A stretch of 36,241 nucleotides of DNA from an uncultured Alphaproteobacteria bacterium (lineage in GTDB: Bacteria; Pseudomonadota; Alphaproteobacteria; Rhizobiales; Aestuariivirgaceae): NCBI GenBank assembly GCA_937873445.1, contig CALMWF010000006.1, forward strand, positions 1 through 36,241, written 5' to 3'. This document shows, in pieces, positions 18,622-27,929 of the stretch. Position 1 is the stretch's first letter, and every line of letters begins with the position of its first letter. The position numbers and the translations under genes were made by a program. The notes beneath the pieces are model-generated. The model was not told the origin of the DNA. It ran no database searches and worked only from the letters and a program-made list of their open reading frames with translations.

Positions 18622-20984
18622 GCGCCTGCTGCGAACCGGGCGAGGAGCTGCTGGCCACCTTTCCGGGACCGGATGTCATTGCCCTTGCCGGTAATCCCAA
18701 TTGCGGCAAGACCACCCTGTTCAACGCCCTGACCGGGGCCCGCCAGAAGGTTGGCAACTGGCCCGGTGTCACGGTGGAAAAAAAGCAGGGCAGCTATATC
18801 CACGCCGACCGCTCCGTCACCGTCATTGACCTGCCCGGCATCTATTCGCTGGCCACGCCCGCCAACGCCCCGCTGGATGAAACCGTGGCGCGCCGCTTCA
18901 TTCTGGACCGTGAGGCCCGCCTCATCATCAATATTGTCGACGCCTCAAACCTTGAGCGCAATCTCTACCTCACCGCCCAGTTGGCCGAGATGGGCCTGCC
19001 CATGGTGGTGGTGCTGAACATGATGGATGCGGCCAAGGACGACGGCCTCACCATTGATGTGGAAAGACTGCGCGCCAGTCTGGGCTGCCCGGTGGTGCCG
19101 CTGGTGGCGCGCCGGGCCGAAGGGGTGGTGGCGCTGCGCTCCATCATCGAGCGCGCCCTGGCCGAAGGCGTGCGCCCCTGCGCCAGGCCATCCTTTCCGC
19201 CACTGTTTGAGGCGGCCCTGCGCCGCCTTCATCCGCTCATCGAGGACAGCGCCCAAACCCAGGCGCTGGACCCGCGCTGGCTGGCCACCCGGCTGCTTGA
19301 GGGTGACACCAGCAGCAGCCGTGGCCTGCCGCCGGCAGCCCGGGCGGCAGCCGCCGAGGCGCGCGCCGCCATTCTGGCTGAAACCAGCGAAGACGCCGCC
19401 ATGCTGGCCGCCGATGCCCGTTTCGGTTTTGCCCATGAACTGGTGCGCCAGGCCGTCAGCCATGATCGCCGCGCCTCCGCCACCCTCACCGACCGCACCG
19501 ACCGCGTGGTGCTCAACCGCTGGCTCGGCCTGCCCATCTTTCTGGCCATTCTCTATGTGGTCTTCCTGCTGTCCATCAACGTCGCCGGGGTTTTTGTTGA
19601 CTTCTTCGATCAGGCCACCGGCGCCCTCTTTGTCGACGGTCCGGCCCATCTGCTCGCGGGCCTTGGCCTCCCCGCTGTGGTCACCATGCTGATCCGCGCT
19701 GTGGGGGCTGGCCTGCAAACCGTGTCCACCTTCATCCCCATCGTCGGCATTCTCTTTCTCTGTCTCACCGCCCTTGAGGATTCGGGCTATATGGCGCGCG
19801 CCGCCTTTGTCATGGACCGGTCCATGCGCACCCTCGGTCTGCCGGGCAAGGCCTTCCTGCCGCTGATCCTGGGCTTTGGCTGCACGGTGCCCGCCGTCAT
19901 GTCCACCCGCACCCTGGAGACCCGTGACGACCGGCTGCTGGCCACCGCCATGGCACCCTTCATGTCCTGCGGTGCGCGCCTGCCGGTCTATGCCCTGTTT
20001 GCCGCCGCCTTTTTCAGCACCGGCGGGCAGAATGTCGTCTTCGGCCTTTACCTCCTCGGCATCACGGTGGCGGTGCTCACCGGCCTTGCCCTCAAATCCA
20101 CCCTGCTGCGCAGTGAACCCGTGTCCTTCATCATGGAACTGCCGCACTATCACCTGCCGACCCTGAAGGGTCTGGCGCTTGGCATGTGGGAGCGCCTGCG
20201 CGGCTTCATTGTCGATGCCGGCAAGATCATCGTCATCGTCGTCGCGGTGCTCAATGTCTTCAACACCATCGGCACCGATGGCTCGCTTGGCAATGAAGCC
20301 AATGGCCGCTCGCTGCTCGCCACCGTCAGCAAGACCCTGACCCCGGTCATGGCCCCCATGGGCATCAGCGAGGACAACTGGCCCGCCACGGTGGGGCTGT
20401 TCACCGGCATCTTCGCCAAGGAGGCGGTGGTCGGCACCCTCGACACCCTCTACAGCACCCTGGCCGGTGACAGCGGCGGCACTGATGAGGCCTTTTCCTT
20501 TACCGCCGCCATGACCCAGGCCTTCGCCACCATTCCCGAAAACGCCGCTGCGCTGGCCGGTCAGGTGCTCGATCCGCTCGGCTTTTCGGTCCTCGCCGAT
20601 AGCGCCGCCGAAGCTCAGGGCGTGACCCGCGCCACCTTTTCGGCCATGCAGGACCGTTTCGACGGCAAAATGGGGGCCCTGGCCTATCTCGTGTTCATTC
20701 TGCTCTATGTGCCCTGCTCGGCCGCCATGTCCGCCATCCAGCGTGAAACCGGCACCCGCTGGGCGCTGTTCGTGGTGGCCTGGTCCATGGGCCTTGCCTA
20801 TGGCGCTGCCGTGCTGATCTATCAGACCGCCAATTTTTCTCGCCAGCCGGCCACCGCCCTGGTCTGGCTCATCATCATACCGCTGGCGCTGGCCGCCGCC
20901 CTTGCCCTGCTGCGCCGCCAGGGCAACCGCCGCGCCACAGAGCCTTCACCCGCCGCCGAAGGCCGCCCCGAGGCCGCCGAATGA
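18618..20984 (+). CDS. feoB: ferrous iron transporter FeoB
   Basis: Inner-membrane Fe(II) permease with a GTPase domain. The ATG at 18618 overlaps the feoA stop and gives 788 residues. The G domain shows G1 GNPNCGKT (25-32), NWPGVTVE around the switch I region, G3 DLPG (71-74) and G4 NMMD (134-137). The membrane part begins after about residue 305, with the first gate repeat containing YMARAAFVMDRSMR and GFGCTVPAVMSTRTLETRDDR, and the later FTGIFAKEAVVGTL. The cysteine of GCTVP is the conserved pore-region residue. The first residues contain CC, followed by a short tail not found in E. coli FeoB. It is coupled to feoC by ATGA. Confidence 0.97.
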   Translation: MSACCEPGEELLATFPGPDVIALAGNPNCGKTTLFNALTGARQKVGNWPGVTVEKKQGSYIHADRSVTVIDLPGIYSLATPANAPLDETVARRFILDREARLIINIVDASNLERNLYLTAQLAEMGLPMVVVLNMMDAAKDDGLTIDVERLRASLGCPVVPLVARRAEGVVALRSIIERALAEGVRPCARPSFPPLFEAALRRLHPLIEDSAQTQALDPRWLATRLLEGDTSSSRGLPPAARAAAAEARAAILAETSEDAAMLAADARFGFAHELVRQAVSHDRRASATLTDRTDRVVLNRWLGLPIFLAILYVVFLLSINVAGVFVDFFDQATGALFVDGPAHLLAGLGLPAVVTMLIRAVGAGLQTVSTFIPIVGILFLCLTALEDSGYMARAAFVMDRSMRTLGLPGKAFLPLILGFGCTVPAVMSTRTLETRDDRLLATAMAPFMSCGARLPVYALFAAAFFSTGGQNVVFGLYLLGITVAVLTGLALKSTLLRSEPVSFIMELPHYHLPTLKGLALGMWERLRGFIVDAGKIIVIVVAVLNVFNTIGTDGSLGNEANGRSLLATVSKTLTPVMAPMGISEDNWPATVGLFTGIFAKEAVVGTLDTLYSTLAGDSGGTDEAFSFTAAMTQAFATIPENAAALAGQVLDPLGFSVLADSAAEAQGVTRATFSAMQDRFDGKMGALAYLVFILLYVPCSAAMSAIQRETGTRWALFVVAWSMGLAYGAAVLIYQTANFSRQPATALVWLIIIPLALAAALALLRRQGNRRATEPSPAAEGRPEAAE

Positions 20985-21259
20985 TTCTGGGCGACGCCAG
21001 AAAGCTGCTGCGTGAACGCCGACGCCTGTCGCTGTTTGACATGGCGCTCATTCTCGATGTCGCGCCCTCGGCAGTGGACGGCATGATGGCGGTGCTGATC
21101 CAGACCGGCCAGGTGCGCGAACTCAGCTTCGGCTCCTGCGGCGGCTGCAAGGGCTGCGGCGCCGCGCCCCGCGTCTTTGAATGGGCCGACGGCACCACCC
21201 CCGACACCAGCGGCGAAACACCCCCCGCCTGCCCCGGCCCGGTCTACAACAGCCTGTAG
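20981..21259 (+). CDS. feoC: FeoC-like winged-helix protein with a cysteine cluster
   Basis: FeoC family members are small winged-helix proteins, often with an Fe-S cluster, that regulate FeoB. This one has 92 residues. An N-terminal winged-helix core spans about 1-48 (LLRERRRLSLFDMALILDV, VDGMMAVLIQTGQVREL). The cysteine group SCGGCKGCG follows at about 52-60, with another cysteine near the end in a Pro/Thr-rich tail. The close spacing of the cysteines is compatible with a metal or Fe-S site. Its ATG overlaps the feoB stop, so all three feo genes are translationally coupled. Confidence 0.82.
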   Translation: MILGDARKLLRERRRLSLFDMALILDVAPSAVDGMMAVLIQTGQVRELSFGSCGGCKGCGAAPRVFEWADGTTPDTSGETPPACPGPVYNSL

Positions 21260-21273
21260 AACAGCCTGCCTTT

Positions 21274-21294
21274 TGACGGTAACGGCAGCCGTCA
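21274..21294. repeat. inverted repeat between feoC and zapA
   Basis: A perfect 6-bp inverted repeat TGACGG/CCGTCA with a 9-bp loop sits in the 96-bp gap between the convergent feoC and zapA genes. Neither side has a proper T-tract for its transcript, so it is a poor intrinsic terminator. The direct repeat AACAGCCTG occurs twice just before it, across the feoC stop. Confidence 0.35.
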
Positions 21295-21355
21295 GAAAGC
21301 CGCGTGCCAGCCATCAGCCGGAGCGGACGTTTTGCTCCCGGAAATGTAATGCGCC

Positions 21356-21712
21356 TTAATTGGCGAGATCGCGCGTCATGGCCTCAAGCCGCGCCGCCGC
21401 CGCGTTCAGCCGCTCCACGAAGGATTCTTCCTGATCCCGCGCGGCAATCTGGATGGTGTTGCGGCTTTCGCGCACGCCCTGCACCTGCTCCTCCAGCGCT
21501 TCGATCTTGCGGATCGCCTCCGACAGCCGGTCGGCCACCATCAGCCCGGCCATCACCAGCAGCCTGATGTCGCCAATGGACCCGACACTGGCCTGAATGC
21601 GCTGCACCTCGGCATCAAGCAGGCTCGCCAGTTCGCGCAGATGGTCTTCCTCGCCATCCGGGCATTGCATGGTGTAGGGACGGCCGGCAACGGTGACGAT
21701 GACATTGGCCAT
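21356..21712 (-). CDS. zapA: cell division protein ZapA
   Basis: Promotes FtsZ protofilament bundling at the division site. The protein is 118 residues. The N-terminal globular domain has VIVTVAGRPYTMQCPDGEEDHL and the dimerising DAEVQRIQASVG. The helix with LLVMAGLMVADRLSEA follows, then a C-terminal coiled coil (EALEEQVQGVRESRNT). It follows the small coiled-coil gene by 3 bp, forming a two-gene operon. Confidence 0.93.
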   Translation of the reverse strand: MANVIVTVAGRPYTMQCPDGEEDHLRELASLLDAEVQRIQASVGSIGDIRLLVMAGLMVADRLSEAIRKIEALEEQVQGVRESRNTIQIAARDQEESFVERLNAAAARLEAMTRDLAN

Positions 21713-21715
21713 GGC

Positions 21716-22000
21716 TTACTCGGTACTGTTGGAATGGAGCACGGCACGGATGCGCGACATGGCGGTGTCGATCTTGCCCGCTGCCTTGATGCCGGTCCTG
21801 GCCAGATCATCAGCCTTGGCCGTGACCTTTTTGATATCGGCCTTCATGGCCGCGTTCTCACGCTTCAGCGTCTCGGCCTCGGCAGCAGCAGCGCTGAGCC
21901 GGGCATGGCCCTGCGCGCGCTTGGCCAATGCCGCATCAAACTGCCGCAAGGCCAGGTCAAAGCGCTCGAACGCTTGATGCAATTTGTCAGTATCAGCCAT
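21716..22000 (-). CDS. DUF4164-like coiled-coil protein upstream of zapA
   Basis: A 94-residue protein that is almost entirely alpha-helical with strong coiled-coil character (residues about 5-70, e.g. [21 protein letters not shown]). It has no signal peptide or membrane segment. Its place directly before zapA in alphaproteobacteria and its form suggest a division-associated coiled coil related to the DUF4164/ZapB-like proteins; assignment rests on form and position. The upstream 173 bp is shared with the divergent tkt gene. Confidence 0.75.
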   Translation of the reverse strand: MADTDKLHQAFERFDLALRQFDAALAKRAQGHARLSAAAAEAETLKRENAAMKADIKKVTAKADDLARTGIKAAGKIDTAMSRIRAVLHSNSTE

Positions 22001-22080
22001 CTAAGCCCCAGAAGCCCCACCGGATTCTGCCGCCCGGGAAGGCCACCCTAACACAGTCCACAACACCCCTTAAGCGTTTT

Positions 22081-22109
22081 TTGACAGGGGCAAAACCGAA
22101 ACCCGCTTG
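22081..22109 (+). promoter_or_regulatory. candidate tkt promoter -35 element
   Basis: TTGACA at 22081-22086 is a perfect -35 hexamer about 90 bp upstream of the tkt ATG. The hexamer 17 bp further (22104-22109) is a poor -10, so only the -35 is convincing. The stretch from CCCCT (22066-22070) to AGGGG (22086-22090) also forms a loose inverted repeat around it. Confidence 0.35.
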
Positions 22110-22173
22110 GACCGGCACCAGCCCGGTGTTATCACCACAGGACAAGGCGCCCGGCGCCCTTCAGGAGTTCATC

Positions 22174-24159
22174 ATGACCGATCTTGCCCTGCATCGCTCC
22201 ATGGCCAATGCCATTCGCGCCCTCGCCATGGATGCCGTGCAAAAGGCCAATTCCGGCCACCCCGGCCTGCCCATGGGGGCCGCCGACGTGGCCACCGTCC
22301 TGTTCACCCGCTTTCTGAAATTCGACGCCGCCCACCCGCACTGGCCCGACCGCGACCGCTTCATCCTGTCGGCCGGCCACGGCTCCATGCTGCTCTATGC
22401 GCTGCTCTATCTCACCGGCTATCCGGACATGAAGCTCAATGACCTGAAGAACTTCCGCCAGCTTGGGTCAAAGACGGCGGGCCACCCGGAATATGGCCAT
22501 GCCTCGGGCATTGAAACCACCACCGGCCCCCTCGGCCAGGGCATTGCCAATGCCGTGGGCTTCGCCATGGCCGAACGCCACCTCAACGCCCGCTTCGGCG
22601 GCGAGGTGATGAACCACAAGACCTATGCCCTGGTGGGCGACGGCTGCCTGATGGAGGGCATCTCGCAGGAGGCCCTGGCGCTGGCCGGTCACCTGAAGCT
22701 CAACCACCTTATCGTGCTGTGGGACGACAACGGCATTACCATTGACGGCAAGGTCGGCCTGTCCGACGACACCGACCAGCTGGCGCGCTTTGCCGCCTCA
22801 GGCTGGAACGTGACGCGCGTTGACGGCCATGACCCGGAGGCCATTGCCGGGGCGCTGGCCGCCGCCCAGGTGTCGGACAAGCCCGTCTTCATCGCCTGCC
22901 GCACCATCATCGGCTACGGCGCCCCCAACAAGCAGGGCACCTCGGCCACCCACGGTTCGCCGCTGGGCGCCGAAGAGATTGCCGCTGCCCGCAAGCAGCT
23001 TGACTGGCCCTTCGCCCCCTTTGAGATTCCGGATGACTGCCTTGCCGCCTGGCGCCGGGCGGGCACGCGCGGTGCTGCCGCCCGCGAGGCCTGGGAAGCG
23101 CGTCTGGCGGCCCACCCCGGCCGGGCCGACTTTGCCCGCGCCTTTGCCGGCAACCTGCCGCAGGGCTTCGATGCCGCCATTGCCAACTACAAGAAGGAAC
23201 TGGCCAAAAACCCGCCGGCCCTTGCCACCCGCAATGCCTCGCAGAACGCCCTGGACGTCATCAACGCCGCGCTGCCTGAAACCATCGGCGGCTCGGCCGA
23301 TCTCACCGGCTCCAACAACACCAGGTCCAAGGATCTGAAACCCTTCCAGCCCGGCAACTATGACGGCCGCTATGTCTATTACGGCATCCGCGAACACGGC
23401 ATGGCCGCCGCCATGAACGGCATGGCGCTGCACGGCGGCGTCATTCCCTATTCCGGCACCTTCCTGGCCTTTGCCGATTACTGCCGCCCGTCACTGCGGC
23501 TGGCGGCGCTCATGGAAAAGCGCGTCATCCACGTCATGACCCATGACTCCATCGGCCTCGGTGAGGATGGCCCCACCCACCAGCCGGTGGAGCAGCTGGC
23601 CTCGCTCCGCGTCATGCCCAATCTGCTGGTGTTCCGCCCCTGCGATGCGGTGGAAACAGTGGAGTGCTGGCAGGCCGCCCTGAAGGAAGCGAAGACCCCC
23701 AGCGTTCTCGCCCTCACCCGCCAGAAGCTGCAACCGGCACGGACCCGCCACGAGGCGAAGAACCTCTGTGCCCAGGGCGCCTATGACATCGCGGCCGCGC
23801 CGAAGAAGGCCAAGGTGGTGATCTTCGCCTCCGGCTCCGAGGTGGAAATCGCCCTCGCCGCCAAGGCCCAGCTCGACAAGGCAGGCATGCCCACCCGCGT
23901 GGTCTCGGTGCCCTGCATGGAATTGTTCGAGGCCCAGTCCAAGGCGTATAAGGATGGTGTCATGGGCACCGAGAAAATCCGAATCGCCATTGAGGCCGCC
24001 GTGCGCGCGGGCTGGGACCGGTTCATCGGTCCAAACGGCATCTTCATCGGCATGACCGGCTTCGGCGCTTCGGGTCCGGCCGAACAGCTTTACGAACACT
24101 TCGGCATCACCGCCAAGGCCGCCGTGAAGGCCGCCCGCGCTGCTGCCAAAAAACCATAG
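22174..24159 (+). CDS. tkt: transketolase
   Basis: Thiamine-diphosphate enzyme of the pentose-phosphate and, where present, Calvin pathways that moves two-carbon units between sugar phosphates. The ATG at 22174 follows AGGAG by 6 nt and gives 661 residues; upstream open frame is non-coding leader. Motifs include [17 protein letters not shown], the ThDP/Mg loop [36 protein letters not shown] and the C-terminal [16 protein letters not shown]. It begins the tkt-pgk-fba operon; pgk follows by 9 bp. The gap gene usually found between tkt and pgk is missing here. Confidence 0.97.
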   Translation: MTDLALHRSMANAIRALAMDAVQKANSGHPGLPMGAADVATVLFTRFLKFDAAHPHWPDRDRFILSAGHGSMLLYALLYLTGYPDMKLNDLKNFRQLGSKTAGHPEYGHASGIETTTGPLGQGIANAVGFAMAERHLNARFGGEVMNHKTYALVGDGCLMEGISQEALALAGHLKLNHLIVLWDDNGITIDGKVGLSDDTDQLARFAASGWNVTRVDGHDPEAIAGALAAAQVSDKPVFIACRTIIGYGAPNKQGTSATHGSPLGAEEIAAARKQLDWPFAPFEIPDDCLAAWRRAGTRGAAAREAWEARLAAHPGRADFARAFAGNLPQGFDAAIANYKKELAKNPPALATRNASQNALDVINAALPETIGGSADLTGSNNTRSKDLKPFQPGNYDGRYVYYGIREHGMAAAMNGMALHGGVIPYSGTFLAFADYCRPSLRLAALMEKRVIHVMTHDSIGLGEDGPTHQPVEQLASLRVMPNLLVFRPCDAVETVECWQAALKEAKTPSVLALTRQKLQPARTRHEAKNLCAQGAYDIAAAPKKAKVVIFASGSEVEIALAAKAQLDKAGMPTRVVSVPCMELFEAQSKAYKDGVMGTEKIRIAIEAAVRAGWDRFIGPNGIFIGMTGFGASGPAEQLYEHFGITAKAAVKAARAAAKKP

Positions 24160-24168
24160 GAGAGAAAC

Positions 24169-25353
24169 ATGCCCGCCTTCCGCACCCTCGACGATGCCAA
24201 GCTCAAGGGCAAGCGCGTGGTCTGCCGCGTTGACCTCAACGTGCCGGTGGCCGACGGCAAGGTGACCGACGCCACCCGCATCGAGCGCGTGGTGCCCACC
24301 CTGCGCGAAATTCTCGACAAGGGCGCGGCCCTCATCATCCTTGCCCACTTCGACCGGCCCAAGGGCAAGGTGGTGCCGGAAATGTCGCTGAAGCCGGTGG
24401 CCCAGGCCCTGGAAGACAAACTCGGCCGCAAGGTCAAGTTCGTCTTCACCGACTGGCAGACGGCCCCCGCCGTGGACGCAAAGCCCGGCGAGGTCGTGCT
24501 GATGGAAAACACCCGTTATCACGGTGGTGAGGAAAAGAACGACGCGGGCTTTGCCAAAATGCTGGCGGGCCTGGGCGATCTCTATGTCAATGACGCCTTC
24601 TCGGCGGCCCACCGCGCCCATTCCTCCACCGAGGGCATTGCGCGCCATCTGCCGGCCCATGCCGGCCGCGCCATGGAAGCCGAATTGAAGGCCCTCGGCG
24701 TGGCGCTGGAAACGCCCAGACGCCCGGTGGTGGCGGTGGTCGGCGGCGCCAAGGTGTCCAGCAAGCTCGATCTCCTCGGCAATCTGGTGAAGAAGGTTGA
24801 TGCCCTGGTCATCGGCGGTGCCATGGCCAACACCTTCCTCTATGCGCAGGGCGTGGATGTCGGCAAATCGCTGGTCGAAAAGGATCTGGCCGACACCGCC
24901 CGCGACATCATGAAAAAGGCCGAGGCCGCCAAATGCGCCATCATCCTGCCGGTGGATGCGGTGGTGGCCCATGAATTCAAGGCCAATGCCGAAAGCCACA
25001 CCTATGGCCTCGACGCCATTCCCGGCACCGGCATGATCCTTGATGTCGGCGACATGTCCATTGACCGCATCAAGTCGGTCATCGCCGATGCCCACACGCT
25101 GGTGTGGAACGGGCCGCTGGGCGCCTTTGAAATGACACCCTTCGACAACGGCACGGTGAAGGTGGCGCAATATGCCGCCGAGCGCACCAGGGCCGGAAAA
25201 CTCATCTCGGTGGCGGGCGGCGGCGACACGGTGGCCGCACTCAATCACGCCCATGCTGCCGATCAATTTACTTACATCTCAACTGCGGGCGGCGCATTCC
25301 TCGAATGGCTCGAGGGCAAGGAACTGCCCGGCGTCAAAGCACTGGAGGCTTGA
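24169..25353 (+). CDS. pgk: phosphoglycerate kinase
   Basis: Interconverts 1,3-bisphosphoglycerate + ADP and 3-phosphoglycerate + ATP. The protein is 394 residues. It has [16 protein letters not shown], the substrate residues of [35 protein letters not shown], the hinge [14 protein letters not shown] and the C-terminal [12 protein letters not shown] with [21 protein letters not shown] lies about 7 nt upstream of the ATG. The aldolase gene starts 3 bp after its stop. Confidence 0.97.
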   Translation: MPAFRTLDDAKLKGKRVVCRVDLNVPVADGKVTDATRIERVVPTLREILDKGAALIILAHFDRPKGKVVPEMSLKPVAQALEDKLGRKVKFVFTDWQTAPAVDAKPGEVVLMENTRYHGGEEKNDAGFAKMLAGLGDLYVNDAFSAAHRAHSSTEGIARHLPAHAGRAMEAELKALGVALETPRRPVVAVVGGAKVSSKLDLLGNLVKKVDALVIGGAMANTFLYAQGVDVGKSLVEKDLADTARDIMKKAEAAKCAIILPVDAVVAHEFKANAESHTYGLDAIPGTGMILDVGDMSIDRIKSVIADAHTLVWNGPLGAFEMTPFDNGTVKVAQYAAERTRAGKLISVAGGGDTVAALNHAHAADQFTYISTAGGAFLEWLEGKELPGVKALEA

Positions 25354-25356
25354 ACC

Positions 25357-26376
25357 ATGGACCTGAAGAAACTCAACGACATTGCCAACCGCATGGTGGC
25401 ACCCGGCAAGGGCATTCTGGCCGCCGATGAATCGACCGGCTCCATCGCCAAGCGCCTCGACTCCATCAACACCCCCAACACCGAGGAAAACCGCCGCGAC
25501 TATCGCGAGATGATGTTCTCGGCCACCGAGGCCATGAAGAACTACATCTCCGGCGTAATCCTGTTCGATGAAACCATCCGCCAGAAGGCCAAGGACGGCA
25601 CGCCGCTGGTGCAGATGATTGCCAAAACCGGGGCCGTGCCGGGCATCAAGCTCGACAAGGGGCCAAAGCCTTTGCCCTTCTTCCCCGGCGAAGTGGTGAC
25701 CGAGGGTCTTGACGGCCTTGCTGCCCGGATTGCCGAATATGTGGCGCTCGGTGCCGGCTTTGCCAAATGGCGCGCCGTCATCGACATAGGCCAGCACATT
25801 CCCTCCTACAACTGCATCAATGCCAATGCCCAGGCGCTGGCCCGTTATGCCGCCCTGTGTCAGGAAGGCGGCCTTGTTCCCATCGTCGAGCCGGAAGTGC
25901 TCATGGATGGCGACCACGACATCGACCGCTGCATGCAGGTGACGGAATGGGTGCTGAAGGAGCAGTTCATGCAGCTCCACTATGCCGGGGTGAAGCTCGA
26001 AGGCATGGTGCTGAAGCCCAACATGGTGATCTCCGGCAAGAAGTGCGCCAAGCAGGCCTCGCCGGAGGAAGTGGCGGAAAAGACCCTCATCGTGCTGAAG
26101 CGCTGTGTGCCGTCCGCCGTGCCGGGCATCGCCTTCCTGTCGGGCGGCCAGTCGTCGCTTGACGCCACCCGCCACCTCGACCTGATGAACAAGATGGGGC
26201 CGCTGCCCTGGCACCTCACCTATTCCTATGGCCGGGCGCTGCAGGCCGACGCGCTGAAGACCTGGGGCGGCAAGGCCGACAAGATCGGCGCCGGCCAGAA
26301 GGCCTTCGCCCACCGCGCCAAGATGAACGCGCTCGCCGCCACCGGCAAATGGTCGGACAAGGCCGAAGCCGCGTGA
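25357..26376 (+). CDS. class I fructose-bisphosphate aldolase
   Basis: Cleaves or forms fructose-1,6-bisphosphate through a lysine Schiff base. The protein is 339 residues, eukaryote-like class I: KGILAADESTGSIAKR at 18-33, GFAKWR (Lys137), EPEVLMDGDHDI (178-189), and the Schiff-base lysine in GMVLKPNMV (Lys220), followed by FLSGGQSSLDATRHL. It is therefore metal-independent, unlike the class II enzymes of many bacteria. It is the last gene before a strong terminator. Confidence 0.96.
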   Translation: MDLKKLNDIANRMVAPGKGILAADESTGSIAKRLDSINTPNTEENRRDYREMMFSATEAMKNYISGVILFDETIRQKAKDGTPLVQMIAKTGAVPGIKLDKGPKPLPFFPGEVVTEGLDGLAARIAEYVALGAGFAKWRAVIDIGQHIPSYNCINANAQALARYAALCQEGGLVPIVEPEVLMDGDHDIDRCMQVTEWVLKEQFMQLHYAGVKLEGMVLKPNMVISGKKCAKQASPEEVAEKTLIVLKRCVPSAVPGIAFLSGGQSSLDATRHLDLMNKMGPLPWHLTYSYGRALQADALKTWGGKADKIGAGQKAFAHRAKMNALAATGKWSDKAEAA

Positions 26377-26394
26377 GCCTGATGTGACCCTTCC

Positions 26395-26429
26395 GGCCCC
26401 CCACCCCTTGCGGGCGGGGGGCCTTTTTT
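26395..26429 (+). terminator. rho-independent terminator of tkt-pgk-fba
   Basis: A perfect 8-bp stem GGCCCCCC (26395-26402) and GGGGGGCC (26416-26423) encloses a 13-nt loop and is followed by six T. It begins 18 bp after the aldolase stop. It is the clearest plus-strand terminator in the window and separates the glycolytic operon from the ThiE-like gene. Confidence 0.92.
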
Positions 26430-26445
26430 CTATGGCCTTTGCTTC

Positions 26446-27021
26446 ATGACCACAGCCCGCTTCTTTCTCGTCACCCCTGGGGGCGCAGCCCCCGCCCATG
26501 TTGTTGCCTGCGCGCGTGCTGCCTGTGCCGCGGGCGATTGCGCCGCCATTGTGCTGACCACACCCGATGATTTTTCCCGCGCTGACGTGGCGGCCCTGCA
26601 GGCGCTCGGCCTTGCCGTGCTGCTGAAGGACGCCGAGCCCCGCGCCCTGCACCATGTGAAGGCCGATGGCCTGCACATCACCACCACCGCCACTCTCGCC
26701 ACGCTGCGCGCCGCCCTGAAGGCCCCCCACAGCCTCGGCGTGGATTGCGCCACCTCGCGCCATGCCGCCATGGAGGCGGCCGAGGCCGGTGCCGACTACA
26801 TCGGCTTTCACCAGCAGGCGCAGGTGGCGGGTGAACCGCTGCTGCGCTGGTGGGGCGACATTGCCGAAGTGCCGGCCGTGGCGCTTGATCCCGTAACGGC
26901 GGAGGGCCTGGTCACGCTGCTGCCGCAAAGACCTGACTTCGTGACCCCGGATGCAAGCCTCTGGGACAACCCCGAGACGGCCCGCACCCTCGTCACCGCC
27001 CTTGCCAAGGCCCTGTCATGA
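26446..27021 (+). CDS. ThiE/TenI-like protein, divergent
   Basis: A 191-residue TIM-barrel-type protein related to thiamine-phosphate synthase. Similar features are the start FFLVTPGG, the strand-turn GLHITT and LGVDCATSRHAAMEAAEAGADYIGF, which corresponds to the (I)GxSxHs..Ea..AgADYIgfGp region. Canonical catalytic features are missing: there is no QLR-K motif and no INDR-like motif. The SxH motif is replaced by CATSRHA, and the C-terminal third is atypical. It may have another role. It starts 16 bp after the fba terminator with no strong ribosome site and overlaps the Sel1 gene by ATGA. No TPP riboswitch is possible in the short leader. Confidence 0.75.
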   Translation: MTTARFFLVTPGGAAPAHVVACARAACAAGDCAAIVLTTPDDFSRADVAALQALGLAVLLKDAEPRALHHVKADGLHITTTATLATLRAALKAPHSLGVDCATSRHAAMEAAEAGADYIGFHQQAQVAGEPLLRWWGDIAEVPAVALDPVTAEGLVTLLPQRPDFVTPDASLWDNPETARTLVTALAKALS

Positions 27022-27929
27022 AGCATCTCACTCTCGCCCTCTGCCTCGCCCTTGCCGTCGCCCAGCCGGGGCGCGCCGAAGCACCCTTTGAAGATGCCGT
27101 GGCGCTTTATGAAAACGGCGACTTCGACGCCGCCCGCGAAATCGCCAGGGAATGGGCCGCCAGGGACGATGCCCGCGCCATGGCCATGCTGGGCGCGCTC
27201 TACCTCAAGGGCAATGGCGTGGCCGCCGATGTGCAGCAGGCCAAGGACTGGTTCACCAAGGCCGCACAGAAGGGCCACCCCGGCGCGCAGTTCTCGCTCG
27301 GCCTCATGTATCTTGACGGTTCCCTGGGCGCGCCCGATCCGGATCAGGGCGGCCGCTGGCTGACGCTTGCCGCCAATGGCGGCAACCCCGATGCCCAGTT
27401 CAATCTCGGTGTGCTCTTCACCGGTGCCTATGGCAATGACCCGGACTGGAAGCAGGCGGCCGACTGGTTCCTCAAGGCCGCTGCCCAGAACCACGCCCGC
27501 GCCCAGTATAATCTCGGCCTGCTGCATCTGGACGGCAAGGGCGTGGCCCAGGATGTCGAGAAGGCCACCGGCTATTTCGCCAAGGCCGCCATGCAGGGCC
27601 TGCCTGATGCGGCACTGGATTACGGCATTCAGATCGTCCGCGGCGAAGGCGTGCAGAAGGATGAAGTGCTGGGGGCCAAATGGATTCTGGTGGCGGCCGA
27701 ACACGGCCAGCCCATTGCCCAGAACCGCATCGCCAAACTCTATGCCGTGGGCCGCGGTGTCACCCAGGACGTGGTGGAGGCGCAGAAATGGAACCTGCTG
27801 GCCAGCGCCCAGGGCCGCACCGATGCCACCCTCGATGACATGCTGAAGGGCCTGACGGCGGAACAGAAGGCCGAGGCCGAAGCCCGCGCCAAGGCCTTCA
27901 CGCCCAAGGTGCCCAAGGTGGCGGAGTAG
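27018..27929 (+). CDS. Sel1-repeat (SLR/TPR) exported protein
   Basis: A 303-residue protein with a signal peptide (about 1-20, cleavage near GRA|EA) followed by about six Sel1-like repeats. Examples are AMAMLGALYLKGNGVAADVQQAKDWFTKAA, shown here in part as LGALYLKGNGVA, and similar units LGLMYLDGS, LGVLFTGAYGND, LGLLHLDGKGVA and IAKLYAVGRGVT. The C-terminus is charged (AEARAKAFTPKVPK). Sel1 proteins mediate protein-protein contacts and many periplasmic ones are linked to envelope or polysaccharide functions. It is coupled to the ThiE-like gene; the reason for the pairing is unknown. Its stop directly abuts the stop of the convergent gene. Confidence 0.87.
   Translation: MKHLTLALCLALAVAQPGRAEAPFEDAVALYENGDFDAAREIAREWAARDDARAMAMLGALYLKGNGVAADVQQAKDWFTKAAQKGHPGAQFSLGLMYLDGSLGAPDPDQGGRWLTLAANGGNPDAQFNLGVLFTGAYGNDPDWKQAADWFLKAAAQNHARAQYNLGLLHLDGKGVAQDVEKATGYFAKAAMQGLPDAALDYGIQIVRGEGVQKDEVLGAKWILVAAEHGQPIAQNRIAKLYAVGRGVTQDVVEAQKWNLLASAQGRTDATLDDMLKGLTAEQKAEAEARAKAFTPKVPKVAE

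Noticed and set aside
18945-20153. 402-codon minus-strand open frame opposite feoB
   Set aside because: Antisense shadow, Gly/His/Gln-rich with no family features.
21260-21355. 6S RNA gene directly after zapA
   Set aside because: Only 96 bp lies between the convergent stops, too short for a ~150-nt or longer 6S RNA.
23491-25266. 591-codon minus-strand open frame opposite tkt and pgk
   Set aside because: Antisense shadow of two certain genes; low-complexity His/Gly/Arg-rich product, no ribosome site, high-GC codon structure explains it.
26430-26445. TPP riboswitch ahead of the ThiE-like gene
   Set aside because: Only 16 bp separate the fba terminator from the start codon; no room and no THI-box sequence.
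25279-26928. 549-codon minus-strand open frame opposite the aldolase and ThiE-like genes
   Set aside because: Antisense shadow crossing a strong plus-strand terminator; no protein-like features.
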